A stretch of DNA of 53,927 bases from Woeseiaceae bacterium. GTDB lineage: Bacteria; Pseudomonadota; Gammaproteobacteria; Steroidobacterales; Woeseiaceae. The position numbers were made by a program, and so were the translations under genes. Below are positions 34,779 through 43,086 of this stretch, in pieces. Position 1 is the first letter of the stretch. Each line of letters starts with the position of its first letter. Location: NCBI GenBank assembly GCA_021773055.1, contig JAJFKV010000057.1, forward strand, positions 1 to 53,927. The letters are read 5' to 3'. The notes beneath the pieces were generated by a model that worked only from the letters and a program-made list of their open reading frames with translations, made no database searches and was not told where the DNA came from.

Positions 34779-36680
34779 TCAGCCGAACCTGTATCCGAGG
34801 ATATTCCAGTAGTCGCAAAACACCAGGAATACGATCAGAACAACTGCGCCCAGTCCGTGGTGGCAACGCGCTGGCACCGACCACGTGCCACTGCGCCAGG
34901 CTTTGATTTGCAGATAGATACTGACAACGGTGAAAACCAGTACGATTAGGGGAGCCGTCAAAGCTGCCTTGATACCAAACGGCACCGATACAATGAGAAC
35001 GTCGTGGCCCGCCCCCAGGTAGGTTTTTAGAAACAGCCAGAACGCAGCGGGTATCAGAATCGCGCTGGCGACCATCAACATCGTCGATGAGCGTTGCCCT
35101 CCACCTCCACTCCGCCAGATCTGAAGTGGGGCGATCAGAGTTGTCAGCGCAATCACACTTGCAAAAACGCCCAGCAGTTTGAAGAAACCTCCGGATTCGA
35201 CGTACGAGATCTTTTCAAGGGCGACGGCGCTGAAACTACTGTCAAACATATGTGTGACGCTGCCCGAACTATCAACCCTGAATGCTCGCATGGCATCACC
35301 ACCGATTTCCTGAATAACGAATGGCGCGACGGATCTGAATGTCGTTGGCGGCCCGAAGGTACTCGCTACCAGGTGATCATCGGCGCCCCGATTAATGGAA
35401 ATATCATCCATGATCAGGAACATCGCTGAATTCCATGTCGAATACGAACGCAACAGCGGCTTGTACAAGCCCTCCATCTTGAACAACTCGTCATCCGTCG
35501 CTTCGTAGGCTGTAGTCTCGATCGCCCCGTCTACCGGCGGGAAGAAGCGATTCATGAAGGCGGAGCTCAACTGGACGATTGCAGCTCTACCCGGCTCCCC
35601 ATTGAAGCTAGCGAAGAAACCGACTCGTGCGGCCTGCACGAGCATGACGTTGGCGTGAAAATAGCTGGTCGATCCGGAGTGACCGCTGACCTCGTGCCCG
35701 TTGATGTCGGACATCATGAACCCATAGCCCATGCCGCGCATCGCCGGGTGGGGCGAAAATTGGGTCCGATGCATCTCTGCGACAGTTTCAGGCTTGAGTA
35801 TCGAAGAATCTTGAACACGTCCGCCGTTCAGGTGAGCAACCATGAACTTCGCCATATCGATTGCCGTACTACGCATCGCGCCCGTCGGCGCGGTACTGTG
35901 AAGGTATTGCTGGTAGCCCGCAACAATGTGTTCGCCATCATACTTGTGGCCAACTGCACGATCCGATTCCAGATCCTCAGGTACTGGCTCCCTGAATGTG
36001 CTCCGCATCATGCCCAGCGGTTCGAAGATGTTCTTCTCAACGTAGTCGTCGAATTCCATACCCGAGACGATCTCGATGATGTGCCCGGCCAGGGCCGCAC
36101 CCCAGTTGGAGTACGTTGAGAATTGCCCAGGCGGTCCGTATCGAACCGGCACGTGTGCCTGAAGGAACTCAGCGAGCGGCACGATCTTGTCAGCTGAATC
36201 CTCAAACAACCAGCCGAGACCACCATCTTCGAATGCGCCAGTATGCGTCAGGAGATGGCGGATCGTCACAGGCTCCTCGAACGTATCGGGAACCTGGAAA
36301 TCGGTCAGGTAGGTATTGACGTCCGCATCGAGATTCACTTTCCCCTGCTCAACGAGCTGCATCAGCGCCGTCCACGTAAAGAGCTTCGAGATCGATCCGA
36401 TCCGAAACACGCTCGATTCGGCGTCCGCTTCCTGCTGTGCCGCGAAGTCTGAAAAACCGTATGCCTTTGCAGCAAGGGTCTCGCTGCCTTGCACTACGGA
36501 AATCGTGACGCCGGGTACGTTGAACTGCTCGAGCATCGTCGGCACGGTCTCGTCGAGAAACTCGATGACCTCGCTACCTTCGAGCACACGCTGCTCTAGT
36601 TCCTCTGCTCCCGCCAGTGCAGAAAATCCAAGGAACATGAGGGAAACAGCAGCCAGAATTTTCGTCCGAGTACGAATCAT
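34779..36680 (-). CDS. Beta-lactamase-fold serine hydrolase with C-terminal membrane anchor
   Basis: The 633-residue product has a signal peptide, then a class C beta-lactamase/PBP4-type domain (~35-400). The SxxK is S96-I-S-K99, the YxN is Y190-S-N192 and the HxG is H334-S-G336. A beta-rich linker domain follows, and the last ~125 residues form about four membrane helices. Such enzymes act as D-aminopeptidases, peptidases or esterases; MlrB of microcystin degraders belongs to the same fold. Location next to a TonB receptor and amidohydrolases suggests peptide hydrolysis in the periplasm rather than antibiotic resistance. Confidence 0.85.
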   Translation of the reverse strand: MIRTRTKILAAVSLMFLGFSALAGAEELEQRVLEGSEVIEFLDETVPTMLEQFNVPGVTISVVQGSETLAAKAYGFSDFAAQQEADAESSVFRIGSISKLFTWTALMQLVEQGKVNLDADVNTYLTDFQVPDTFEEPVTIRHLLTHTGAFEDGGLGWLFEDSADKIVPLAEFLQAHVPVRYGPPGQFSTYSNWGAALAGHIIEIVSGMEFDDYVEKNIFEPLGMMRSTFREPVPEDLESDRAVGHKYDGEHIVAGYQQYLHSTAPTGAMRSTAIDMAKFMVAHLNGGRVQDSSILKPETVAEMHRTQFSPHPAMRGMGYGFMMSDINGHEVSGHSGSTSYFHANVMLVQAARVGFFASFNGEPGRAAIVQLSSAFMNRFFPPVDGAIETTAYEATDDELFKMEGLYKPLLRSYSTWNSAMFLIMDDISINRGADDHLVASTFGPPTTFRSVAPFVIQEIGGDAMRAFRVDSSGSVTHMFDSSFSAVALEKISYVESGGFFKLLGVFASVIALTTLIAPLQIWRSGGGGQRSSTMLMVASAILIPAAFWLFLKTYLGAGHDVLIVSVPFGIKAALTAPLIVLVFTVVSIYLQIKAWRSGTWSVPARCHHGLGAVVLIVFLVFCDYWNILGYRFG

Positions 36681-36695
36681 GAATTTCTCACCTGT

Positions 36696-36717
36696 GTCGC
36701 GCCCATCAGGGCGCGAC
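36696..36717. other. Intergenic hairpin 1 (TonB receptor / hydrolase)
   Basis: GTCGCGCCC-ATCA-GGGCGCGAC is a perfect 9-bp stem with a 4-nt loop, just upstream of the hydrolase ribosome-binding region on the minus-strand transcript. Confidence 0.7.
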
Positions 36718-36729
36718 TGAAGAAAGTGT

Positions 36730-36753
36730 CGGCCGCCCGCTTCCGGGCGGCCG
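36730..36753. other. Intergenic hairpin 2 (TonB receptor / hydrolase)
   Basis: CGGCCGCCC-GCTTCC-GGGCGGCCG is a perfect 9-bp GC stem with a 6-nt loop, directly after the receptor stop codon. No T-run follows, so an mRNA-stabilising or partial-termination role is more likely than full termination. Confidence 0.7.
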
Positions 36754-36761
36754 ATTACATC

Positions 36762-39020
36762 CTAGAAGTTAACCTGGAGACTCAGGCCAATAGTGCGTGG
36801 CCGAATGAGATACCGCCTCTCCTGAAAGAAACCTGGGATTCCAGCAATGTTGAGCGTAACGCCGTCCTCATCACCCAGGTTCTTGGCGAACAACGAAAGA
36901 TTGACGTTATCGCTCAACGCCGACCTGATCAACAGCCCGAACACATCATAGTCCCCTTGCACGCCGTCACGGGTCAGGTGGTAGTTTGATTCGCCGACGT
37001 GTAAGTGATTGACAGCGAACGTTGTCTCACGTCCGGCGATTGTCGTCGCGTACTCGAGCGATGCCGAGGACTGGAATTCCGGCGAACCGGGAAGCGCGTC
37101 ACCCGGCACGATATCTGTTGTGGCGCCCAACACGGTCTGTGTTGATTCAACTTCAGCGTTTTGCGAGGTCATTGCCGTTCGGAAGTACCAGTTCTCGCCA
37201 ATCTGTGTCGAAAACTCGAGCTCGATGCCCTTAGAGCTTGCGTCACCGGCATTTGCAAAGAAAGGCGTGAAGAATGGAGCATCAAGAGTGAATCCTGTCT
37301 GGAAATCACTCCAATCAATATAGAACGCCGTCGCGTTCAGCACTGAGCGACCGCCATTGAAGGTTGTCCGGGCACCGAGTTCGTAATTCCATAAGGTGTC
37401 GGATCCGTATTCCGCAGGGGCAACCGTTGGAGCCTGGGCGGACGCAACGGCGTTGGTACCGCCAAGCCTGAACCCCTGCGATGCCAGCGCATACAACATG
37501 ACGTCGTCATTTGGCCGAAAAGCAATTGAGAACTTGAAGTTCGAGTCGCTATCGGACGTTTCGCTGACAGTTGGCACGATTGGAACCGGAAAAAGAAACG
37601 CCTGGGCGACCGAAGAATTGAAGAACTGGTCGTTTTCAAAGTATCGCGCGCCGATTGTTACGTCCACCCGATCGCTGGCGTGCCAGGTGGCCTCACCGAA
37701 GATCGCTTTTTCCGTACGCCCCGTGTCTAAATCCTGGACAAGAACATTGTTGCCTGGAAATAGTACGAAAGGATGCAAAGCAACATTTGTCAATATCTCA
37801 GTGTTCGAGCGAAGCTCGCGATCGTTATCGAGATAGAACGCGCCTACCAACCAACTCAGAGCGCTGTCGGGATCATCGGAGACCAACCTGAACTCCTGCG
37901 TCACGGTGCTGCTAGTGTCCTTGTTGAAGAATTGTGCTTCATAGGTCGTTAGTGGACCGGGGGGCGAGAAGAGAAACGCAAGAACAGACGTAGACGGCGT
38001 TTGGTCATCAGCGGATTGGAGATCTCCATCACCGACGGTCGTCGATGACACAAACTGCACATCGCCGAAGTCCTTCTCGATCACCAGGTTTGCCATGGTC
38101 AACTCTTGCTTACGCGTGTCGGCGGTGTAGTTGAACCGCAGACGATCTGCCGTGGTAGCAGCCTGGGTCGGGTCGATGGGATTATCCAGCCACGCAGCCC
38201 CTCCGCCGTCATTCTCAATCTTTTGGTAGGTCGCGGTCAGGTCGACCGTCAGACTGTCGCTCGGCAACCAACGCAATGAAGCACGACCTCCCGTCACGGT
38301 CGTTTCGTTGTTGTCCTTCCTGCCCAGGTTGACGTCGTCCAGATAGCCTGCGTCCGTGCGAGAATAGGCTGTCAGGCGAAGCGCCACTTCGTCCTGAACC
38401 AGAGGGAAATTGGCCAGGGCATCAACGCCGTATCCGGTGCCGCCATCGGCTACGTCGGAAACCGTCAGTCGCGTTCGGAACTCGGTCTCGGTTGTGTTGG
38501 GCCGGTTAGTGATGATCCGTAGCGCACCTCCCATCGACGAGGAGCCCCACAGCGTACCCTGCGGTCCGCGCAGGACTTCCACGCGGTTCACATCGAACAT
38601 ATGAAGATCCGGCGACGATGTCGGAATGAATACGTCAACGCCCGGCATATCGTCGATGTACACACCGACGGTAGACTGCAATTGAGAATTGAATCCATCG
38701 GTTGATATACCGCGGATAATCAGCTTGTCATTGCCGGGCTCATTGCCGTTGTAGGCCAGGCCAGGAACCGATTCAGTGTAATCGGCGAAACTAACAGCGA
38801 CCTGATCTTCCAGATCGCTGCCCGAAATTGCGGACACGCTCAACGCAAGATCCTGAATCGAGGCGTCACGCTTGGTTGCGGTGACAATGATCTCCTCAAG
38901 CACTGCCTGGTTATTTGACTGTGCGAGAGCTGCAGAGGTGCAAAGCATTGCAAGGCAAGCGACGAAAATCGTCGTTGATGATGCCGCACTGGTGCCGGAG
39001 CGTATTACTGATCGATTCAT
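36762..39020 (-). CDS. TonB-dependent outer-membrane receptor (second)
   Basis: The 752-residue product has a signal peptide ending ALA-Q (~33), a TonB-box-like LEEIIVTATKRD segment, a plug with LIIRGIS and VEVLRGPQGTLWGSSSMGGALRI, and a barrel ending in LSLQVNF. This is the FecA/OMR class with the RGPQGTLWG motif common in sphingomonads and marine gammaproteobacteria. I place the start at ATG 39020, because GGGGGA lies 5-6 nt before it; an ATG 12 nt further upstream has no ribosome-binding site. It leads a six-gene operon of hydrolases and CoA enzymes, so its ligand is likely an organic nutrient rather than a siderophore. Confidence 0.9.
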   Translation of the reverse strand: MNRSVIRSGTSAASSTTIFVACLAMLCTSAALAQSNNQAVLEEIIVTATKRDASIQDLALSVSAISGSDLEDQVAVSFADYTESVPGLAYNGNEPGNDKLIIRGISTDGFNSQLQSTVGVYIDDMPGVDVFIPTSSPDLHMFDVNRVEVLRGPQGTLWGSSSMGGALRIITNRPNTTETEFRTRLTVSDVADGGTGYGVDALANFPLVQDEVALRLTAYSRTDAGYLDDVNLGRKDNNETTVTGGRASLRWLPSDSLTVDLTATYQKIENDGGGAAWLDNPIDPTQAATTADRLRFNYTADTRKQELTMANLVIEKDFGDVQFVSSTTVGDGDLQSADDQTPSTSVLAFLFSPPGPLTTYEAQFFNKDTSSTVTQEFRLVSDDPDSALSWLVGAFYLDNDRELRSNTEILTNVALHPFVLFPGNNVLVQDLDTGRTEKAIFGEATWHASDRVDVTIGARYFENDQFFNSSVAQAFLFPVPIVPTVSETSDSDSNFKFSIAFRPNDDVMLYALASQGFRLGGTNAVASAQAPTVAPAEYGSDTLWNYELGARTTFNGGRSVLNATAFYIDWSDFQTGFTLDAPFFTPFFANAGDASSKGIELEFSTQIGENWYFRTAMTSQNAEVESTQTVLGATTDIVPGDALPGSPEFQSSASLEYATTIAGRETTFAVNHLHVGESNYHLTRDGVQGDYDVFGLLIRSALSDNVNLSLFAKNLGDEDGVTLNIAGIPGFFQERRYLIRPRTIGLSLQVNF

Positions 39021-39242
39021 GATGTCCCCCATATTAGAACTCTATCGATTGGGTTTGGATGATAAATACTGTGTAGTAGTTTGCTTTATTCTGTCGTTTA
39101 CTATACTACTCCTCAGTAACCCCTAATTGCAACAGCCGCTATTTCGCAGAGCGTAATTATGGAAGAGGATCGGTATTCTGTTGATAATTAAGAAGAAACG
39201 ACCAGACAGCCGTCATCTCGCCCGGTCCGGGAGAATTGGCTA
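39021..39242. promoter_or_regulatory. Divergent region TonB receptor / DUF819 gene
   Basis: This 222-bp region is AT-rich on the receptor side. It contains the third TetR-operator-like sequence (39104-39121). A GGGAGAA ribosome-binding site near 39228 serves the DUF819 gene. No gene is seen in it. Confidence 0.5.
39104..39121. promoter_or_regulatory. TetR operator candidate 3 (TonB operon), weaker
   Basis: TACTACTCCTCAGTAACC keeps the right half AGTAACC exactly and TACT in the left half of operator candidate 1 (12 of 18 positions). The full inverted repeat is not preserved, so this is a tentative third site. Confidence 0.35.
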
Positions 39243-40388
39243 ATGACGAATTCCGTGATCCAGGGAGACTGGACTTTCGCGCTACTGGCTGTCGTTTTCG
39301 GAATCGCGGCTGTGGGCTTTTGGCTTGATACAACGAGCCTTGGAAAGCGTTTGTCGGGTATTGCGATAATGCTCGTCATCGCAATTGCCCTGAGCAACGT
39401 CGGCCTGATACCGCATGTGGCCCCGCTCTACGGCGTAATCTGGTCGACGTTGGTTCCTATTGCTATCCCCCTGCTCCTGCTAAATGCGAACATCAGCAAA
39501 ATAGCGTCAGCCACAGGTTCGATGCTTGCCCCATTCGCGATCGCCGTATTCGGTACGCTTCTCGGCGCAGCAATCGCTTTCTGGTTAGTACCGGCCGGAC
39601 CCAGCTCCGCGGATATTGCCGGAGTCTTGAGCGCCACTTACATCGGCGGCTCGATGAATTTTGTGGCTGTTTCCGAGGTCCTGCAGTTTGAGGACAAGTC
39701 GATTGTTACTGCCGCCCTCGCCGCTGACAACGTGGCCGGCACGCTGTTTGTTGTCTGGATTATTCTATTGCCTACCTTGCGTGTCTTTCGCCGCTGGATT
39801 CCGTCGCCGATCGCCGATGCGGCCGAAGCAGCAACGACAGCGACAACAAATGCCGCATCATCGACCCCGCCATTCAACTTGTTACACATCACAAGTGCAC
39901 TCGCGGTTAGCGGCGCGATATGTGCTGCCGGATACGGCACGGCACGTGCTCTTGGAATACCAAACTACGGCATCTTGTTCTCGACCGCGCTCTCCCTGAT
40001 CGTCGCGACAGCATTTCACGGCCAAATTGCAAAGCTGCGCGGCCACGACCAAGTGGGCATGTTTATTATGTACATGTTCTTCGCGACGATCGGCGCAGGC
40101 ACCGAGCTTGCCGTGCTAATAGAGACTGGACTGATGATTTTCGCACTCGCGATGACCATACTGTTGGTGCACGCGACCGTTGTTCTTGTTGCAGCAAAGA
40201 TTTTTCGCTTCGACCTGGCCACGGTCGCCATCGCATCATTCGCATGCATCGGTGGACCTGCACCTCCCGCTGCTGTTGCGGCGGCGCGCGGCTGGAATAC
40301 ATTAACGACTCCAGCAATCATGTGTGGCGTGCTTGGCTACGCGATCGCAAATTTTCTTGGCGTCGCTGTGGCGAAGTTACTTGGCTAA
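39243..40388 (+). CDS. DUF819-family membrane protein
   Basis: The 381-residue product has about ten hydrophobic helices (for example AVVFGIAAVGFWL, GLIPHVAPLYGVIWSTLVP and FATIGAGTELAVLI) and a conserved TYIGGSMNFVAVSE segment typical of the DUF819/YjcL family. The family looks like a permease but has no settled substrate. It stands alone, divergent from the TonB receptor and converging on the VOC gene (3 nt apart). Sharing a regulatory region with the TonB operon makes a role in export or uptake of the same nutrient possible. Confidence 0.82.
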   Translation: MTNSVIQGDWTFALLAVVFGIAAVGFWLDTTSLGKRLSGIAIMLVIAIALSNVGLIPHVAPLYGVIWSTLVPIAIPLLLLNANISKIASATGSMLAPFAIAVFGTLLGAAIAFWLVPAGPSSADIAGVLSATYIGGSMNFVAVSEVLQFEDKSIVTAALAADNVAGTLFVVWIILLPTLRVFRRWIPSPIADAAEAATTATTNAASSTPPFNLLHITSALAVSGAICAAGYGTARALGIPNYGILFSTALSLIVATAFHGQIAKLRGHDQVGMFIMYMFFATIGAGTELAVLIETGLMIFALAMTILLVHATVVLVAAKIFRFDLATVAIASFACIGGPAPPAAVAAARGWNTLTTPAIMCGVLGYAIANFLGVAVAKLLG

Positions 40389-40391
40389 GAG

Positions 40392-41060
40392 TCAGCCCAG
40401 GAGTTTCGAAGTGTTATTGAACCAAGCCGCATTACCGCTTCCGCGAAAAGCGACGGATCCGCCAGGTCCTTCCAGCTCGAGTTCCATATCGGCATCACCT
40501 GACTCGACATTGACACAAAGACCAAGGGCATCAAAAGCGCTCGCCAGGCGATTTGCGTCGGGATCTGTAACGCGAAACCCGCTCATCACCAGGGAGCTCG
40601 ATACAGTTGCTGAAGGGTGCGGTGTGTCCAGCCAGTCAATCAGGAACGGAAATCGACCGTTGAACCCCGAGTTCACAATCTCCTGCGTTTGCCAACGAAT
40701 ATCGCGACCATCCTCAGCACGGCGTAGCCCGTCGGAAACATCGTGGGCTCGAAAGCCTTGTACGCCGAGTGCGTCGATCGCCCGATCGAGGTCTCCGCAG
40801 CGCGCAGCAAACCAGAATAAAGTCGGCGTATCGAAATCAGACAGCGCAACGCCGAGCTCTCGTGGCGATTCACCGGGAATCGGGCCGATCAGCTCGAAAT
40901 ACAGGCCCGATCCAAGCGATAAAAGGAAGTTCGCCGTGCCTAACTTTGGATGTGCGCCCCCACGGACCGGTTCGACCCCGGTAGCAGAAACAATGTCGGC
41001 TGCCGCAGCTTCCAGGTCTTTCGTGCCAACAAGAAAATGGTCGAGTGATGCAATGCTCAT
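40392..41060 (-). CDS. VOC/glyoxalase-like domain protein
   Basis: The 222-residue product starts MSIASLDHFLVGTKDLEAA, matching the single-chain glyoxalase-like (Glyoxalase_3 type) VOC fold. It also has GTANFLLSLGSGLYFELIGP and a second half ending in FRGSGNAAWFNN. VOC proteins bind a metal and act as lyases, epimerases or dioxygenases. A methylmalonyl-CoA epimerase role would suit the B12 operon but this subfamily is not the epimerase. The reading frame is open 520 nt further upstream, but that extension is low-complexity and overlaps the divergent operon start; I take the ATG at 41060. Confidence 0.75.
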   Translation of the reverse strand: MSIASLDHFLVGTKDLEAAAADIVSATGVEPVRGGAHPKLGTANFLLSLGSGLYFELIGPIPGESPRELGVALSDFDTPTLFWFAARCGDLDRAIDALGVQGFRAHDVSDGLRRAEDGRDIRWQTQEIVNSGFNGRFPFLIDWLDTPHPSATVSSSLVMSGFRVTDPDANRLASAFDALGLCVNVESGDADMELELEGPGGSVAFRGSGNAAWFNNTSKLLG

Positions 41061-41150
41061 GGGGATATTCCGAAATCTTCGACGCACCCTTGTACACAAC
41101 CTGATCCCATCATCGCAAGTTGCCGTGTCCGAGAAATCAAGGTCCAAGAG

Positions 41151-42509
41151 ATGACAACAGAACCAACACACCGATATCCGTTGGCGGAATCGATACCACG
41201 AGAGACTCTTGACGAAGAAGCACGCCAACTCGACGCAGCGAGCGACTTGCCGGTTCACCGACGCATCGCTCTGTACGCCAAACTTGGTGGCCCCGGATTT
41301 CTCGGCGCAGCGCTGACTCTCGGCGCCGGGACGATGACGGCGGCCATGATCTCGGGCGCAACCTGGGGCTATCGAACCCTCTGGATCTACATCGTTGCGG
41401 TAGGGTCCGGCGCGTTTATGCTGGCGGCAATGGCGCGTTTCACTTGCCAGGGTGGGTTCAGCCTGATTCGCATGCAAAACAGAAAGCACGGCCATTTGTT
41501 CGGAACCGGCCTCGCCGCATTGGTCGGCGTCGTGGCCGTTGCGGTCGCATTCAACTTCGGACAATACGCGCTGGCAACGCACCTGCTTGAATCTATCGGC
41601 GAGGTCGCCGGGTTCGCGATCCCCGCACGCGTCAATTGGCCACTTTTCGCCGCGGTAACAATCTGGATGACACTGAACTACGGTCGTGGTCGCAGAGGCA
41701 CAACGCTCGTCGAGCGCTTCATGAAATACAGCCTCGCAGCGATGATGCTCTGTTTCGCTGCCACCTTGGCAGTTGTCGGCATCGACTGGAGCGCCGCAAT
41801 CAAGGGCATGTTCGTACCCTGGCTGCCTTCAGGAATTCGAGGTGTTGATCTTTTTATTGCGTCTTCGACAGCAGCCGTCGGCGTCATGGACTGGCTGATT
41901 TTCCACTACGCCGGCCTGACGAAGGGATGGGGCCCGAAGCACGAGCGCCTCGCGCGGGTTGACATCCTGATGGGGTTCGCACTGCCGTTTCTGATCATCA
42001 ACTTCCTCGTCGTCGCCGTATTTGCCGGCACGATGTATGGCTCGGAATCCGTACCCCAATCCGCCATGGAGCTGTCGGCCGCTCTAATGCCCCTGCTCGG
42101 CGAAACCGTCGGCCAGCTCGTATTCCTGGCAGGCTTTCTCGCTATTCCGATAACCACAACTGTCGGCATGAGTATTGCGTGCGGCATCGCGACTCACGAG
42201 GCATTCGGTTGGCGGCCCGACGTAAACTCCTGGCGCTGGCGAGTTTCGGTGTTACTACCGCAAGTCGCGTTCCTTGGCGCGTGGCTGCCAGACCCAATCT
42301 GGTTGATCATCATTCTTGCTGCCACGTTGTCGGTAACCAACAACGTCGTCGGCTGGTCGTTTTACCTGCTGTTTAACGACAAATCCGTGTTGGGAGAAAG
42401 CCGCTGCAAATCTTATGGGTGGAACCTCGGCATTCTCGTGCAGGTGACTCTGCTCAACTGCGTCGCAATCGCTTATGTCTTCAATCGCCTGGGGTATTGG
42501 CAACCATGA
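41151..42509 (+). CDS. Nramp-fold transporter lacking the metal-binding motifs
   Basis: The 452-residue product has about 11 membrane helices in the Nramp (LeuT-fold) pattern and the family's GPGFLGAALTLGAG entry to TM1. True Nramps have DPGN in TM1 and MPH in TM6 to bind Mn2+/Fe2+. Here the TM1 site is GAGT (58-61) and the TM6 site is MDW (246-248). Divalent metal transport is therefore unlikely; an organic substrate, or a metal held differently, is more plausible. It is the first gene of a 12-gene operon and couples to the next by ATGA. Confidence 0.8.
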   Translation: MTTEPTHRYPLAESIPRETLDEEARQLDAASDLPVHRRIALYAKLGGPGFLGAALTLGAGTMTAAMISGATWGYRTLWIYIVAVGSGAFMLAAMARFTCQGGFSLIRMQNRKHGHLFGTGLAALVGVVAVAVAFNFGQYALATHLLESIGEVAGFAIPARVNWPLFAAVTIWMTLNYGRGRRGTTLVERFMKYSLAAMMLCFAATLAVVGIDWSAAIKGMFVPWLPSGIRGVDLFIASSTAAVGVMDWLIFHYAGLTKGWGPKHERLARVDILMGFALPFLIINFLVVAVFAGTMYGSESVPQSAMELSAALMPLLGETVGQLVFLAGFLAIPITTTVGMSIACGIATHEAFGWRPDVNSWRWRVSVLLPQVAFLGAWLPDPIWLIIILAATLSVTNNVVGWSFYLLFNDKSVLGESRCKSYGWNLGILVQVTLLNCVAIAYVFNRLGYWQP

Positions 42510-42736
42510 ATCTCTCTCAGAAATACTCTTTCCTTTCGCTTCGCGCCTGGTGTCTTGTAGGCAACTTCATCAGTAACGCGATGGCGCTGTACGGGCTCTC
42601 GGTTCTAACGCGAGGTGGCGATGGCTGGCCCTGGCTGGTGCCAGGCATTGTATTGACGCTGGTCTTTGTCCTCGTGCTGGCCATACCCGACTTGTCGGAC
42701 TTCGATCACAAGCTTCCGGATAGTGAATCCCAATGA
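42506..42736 (+). CDS. Small two-helix membrane protein
   Basis: The 76-residue product has two hydrophobic helices (CLVGNFISNAMALYGLSVL and WPWLVPGIVLTLVFVLVLAIP) and a polar acidic tail. It overlaps the transporter gene before it (ATGA) and ridA after it (ATGA), so it is almost certainly translated. I do not recognise a family. Small membrane subunits accompany some LeuT-fold and SSS transporters, and a similar accessory role to the Nramp-fold protein is a guess from position. Confidence 0.75.
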   Translation: MNLSQKYSFLSLRAWCLVGNFISNAMALYGLSVLTRGGDGWPWLVPGIVLTLVFVLVLAIPDLSDFDHKLPDSESQ

Positions 42737-43086
42737 CTGATATACAACGATTCGAAACCAACGACAGAATGAGCCAGATAGTTGTTCATAACGGCGTGTT
42801 GTACCTCGCGGGACAGGTCGATCTTGATATGAGTGAGACCGTCACAGATCAGACCACGAAAATTCTTGAGCGCATCGATGCATTACTCAAGTCCCAGGGT
42901 GCTGACAAGTCCTGCATCCTCAGCGCGTCTATCTGGCTTGCGTCCATGCAATATTTCGTGGAATTCAACGGCGTATGGGATGCATGGGTATCGCCAAATC
43001 AGGCACCTGCCCGAGCCTGCGTTCAGGCTGAGCTCGCACACCCTGAGTTCCTTGTCGAAGTCAGCGTGATCGCCGCGTCAGCATGA
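42733..43086 (+). CDS. RidA-family enamine/imine deaminase
   Basis: The 117-residue RidA/YjgF-type protein keeps the residues needed for activity in RidA proper: R94 (APARACVQAEL, aligning with Arg105) and E109 (LVEVSV, aligning with Glu120). RidA hydrolyses reactive 2-imino/enamine acids to 2-oxoacids and ammonia. Next to amino-acid dehydrogenase genes it would clear imines formed from the imported amino acid. ATGA overlaps occur at both ends. Confidence 0.88.
   Translation: MTDIQRFETNDRMSQIVVHNGVLYLAGQVDLDMSETVTDQTTKILERIDALLKSQGADKSCILSASIWLASMQYFVEFNGVWDAWVSPNQAPARACVQAELAHPEFLVEVSVIAASA

Noticed and set aside
34779..36680. Antibiotic-resistance beta-lactamase
   Set aside because: The membrane-anchored architecture and the TonB/amidohydrolase operon context fit a peptidase or esterase of the same fold better.
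40392..41060. Methylmalonyl-CoA epimerase role for the VOC protein
   Set aside because: The protein is longer than epimerases and resembles the glyoxalase-like domain group; the mutase itself does not look like a methylmalonyl enzyme.
41061..41150. Cobalamin riboswitch upstream of the B12-mutase operon
   Set aside because: The 90-bp gap is too short for one and shows no B12-box-like sequence; none seen upstream of the mutase genes themselves, which are overlapped by coding sequence.
40392..41582. Long 396-residue frame as one protein including the VOC domain
   Set aside because: Residues before MSIASLDHF are low-complexity and unlike any VOC protein, and they overlap the start of the divergent Nramp-fold gene on the other strand.
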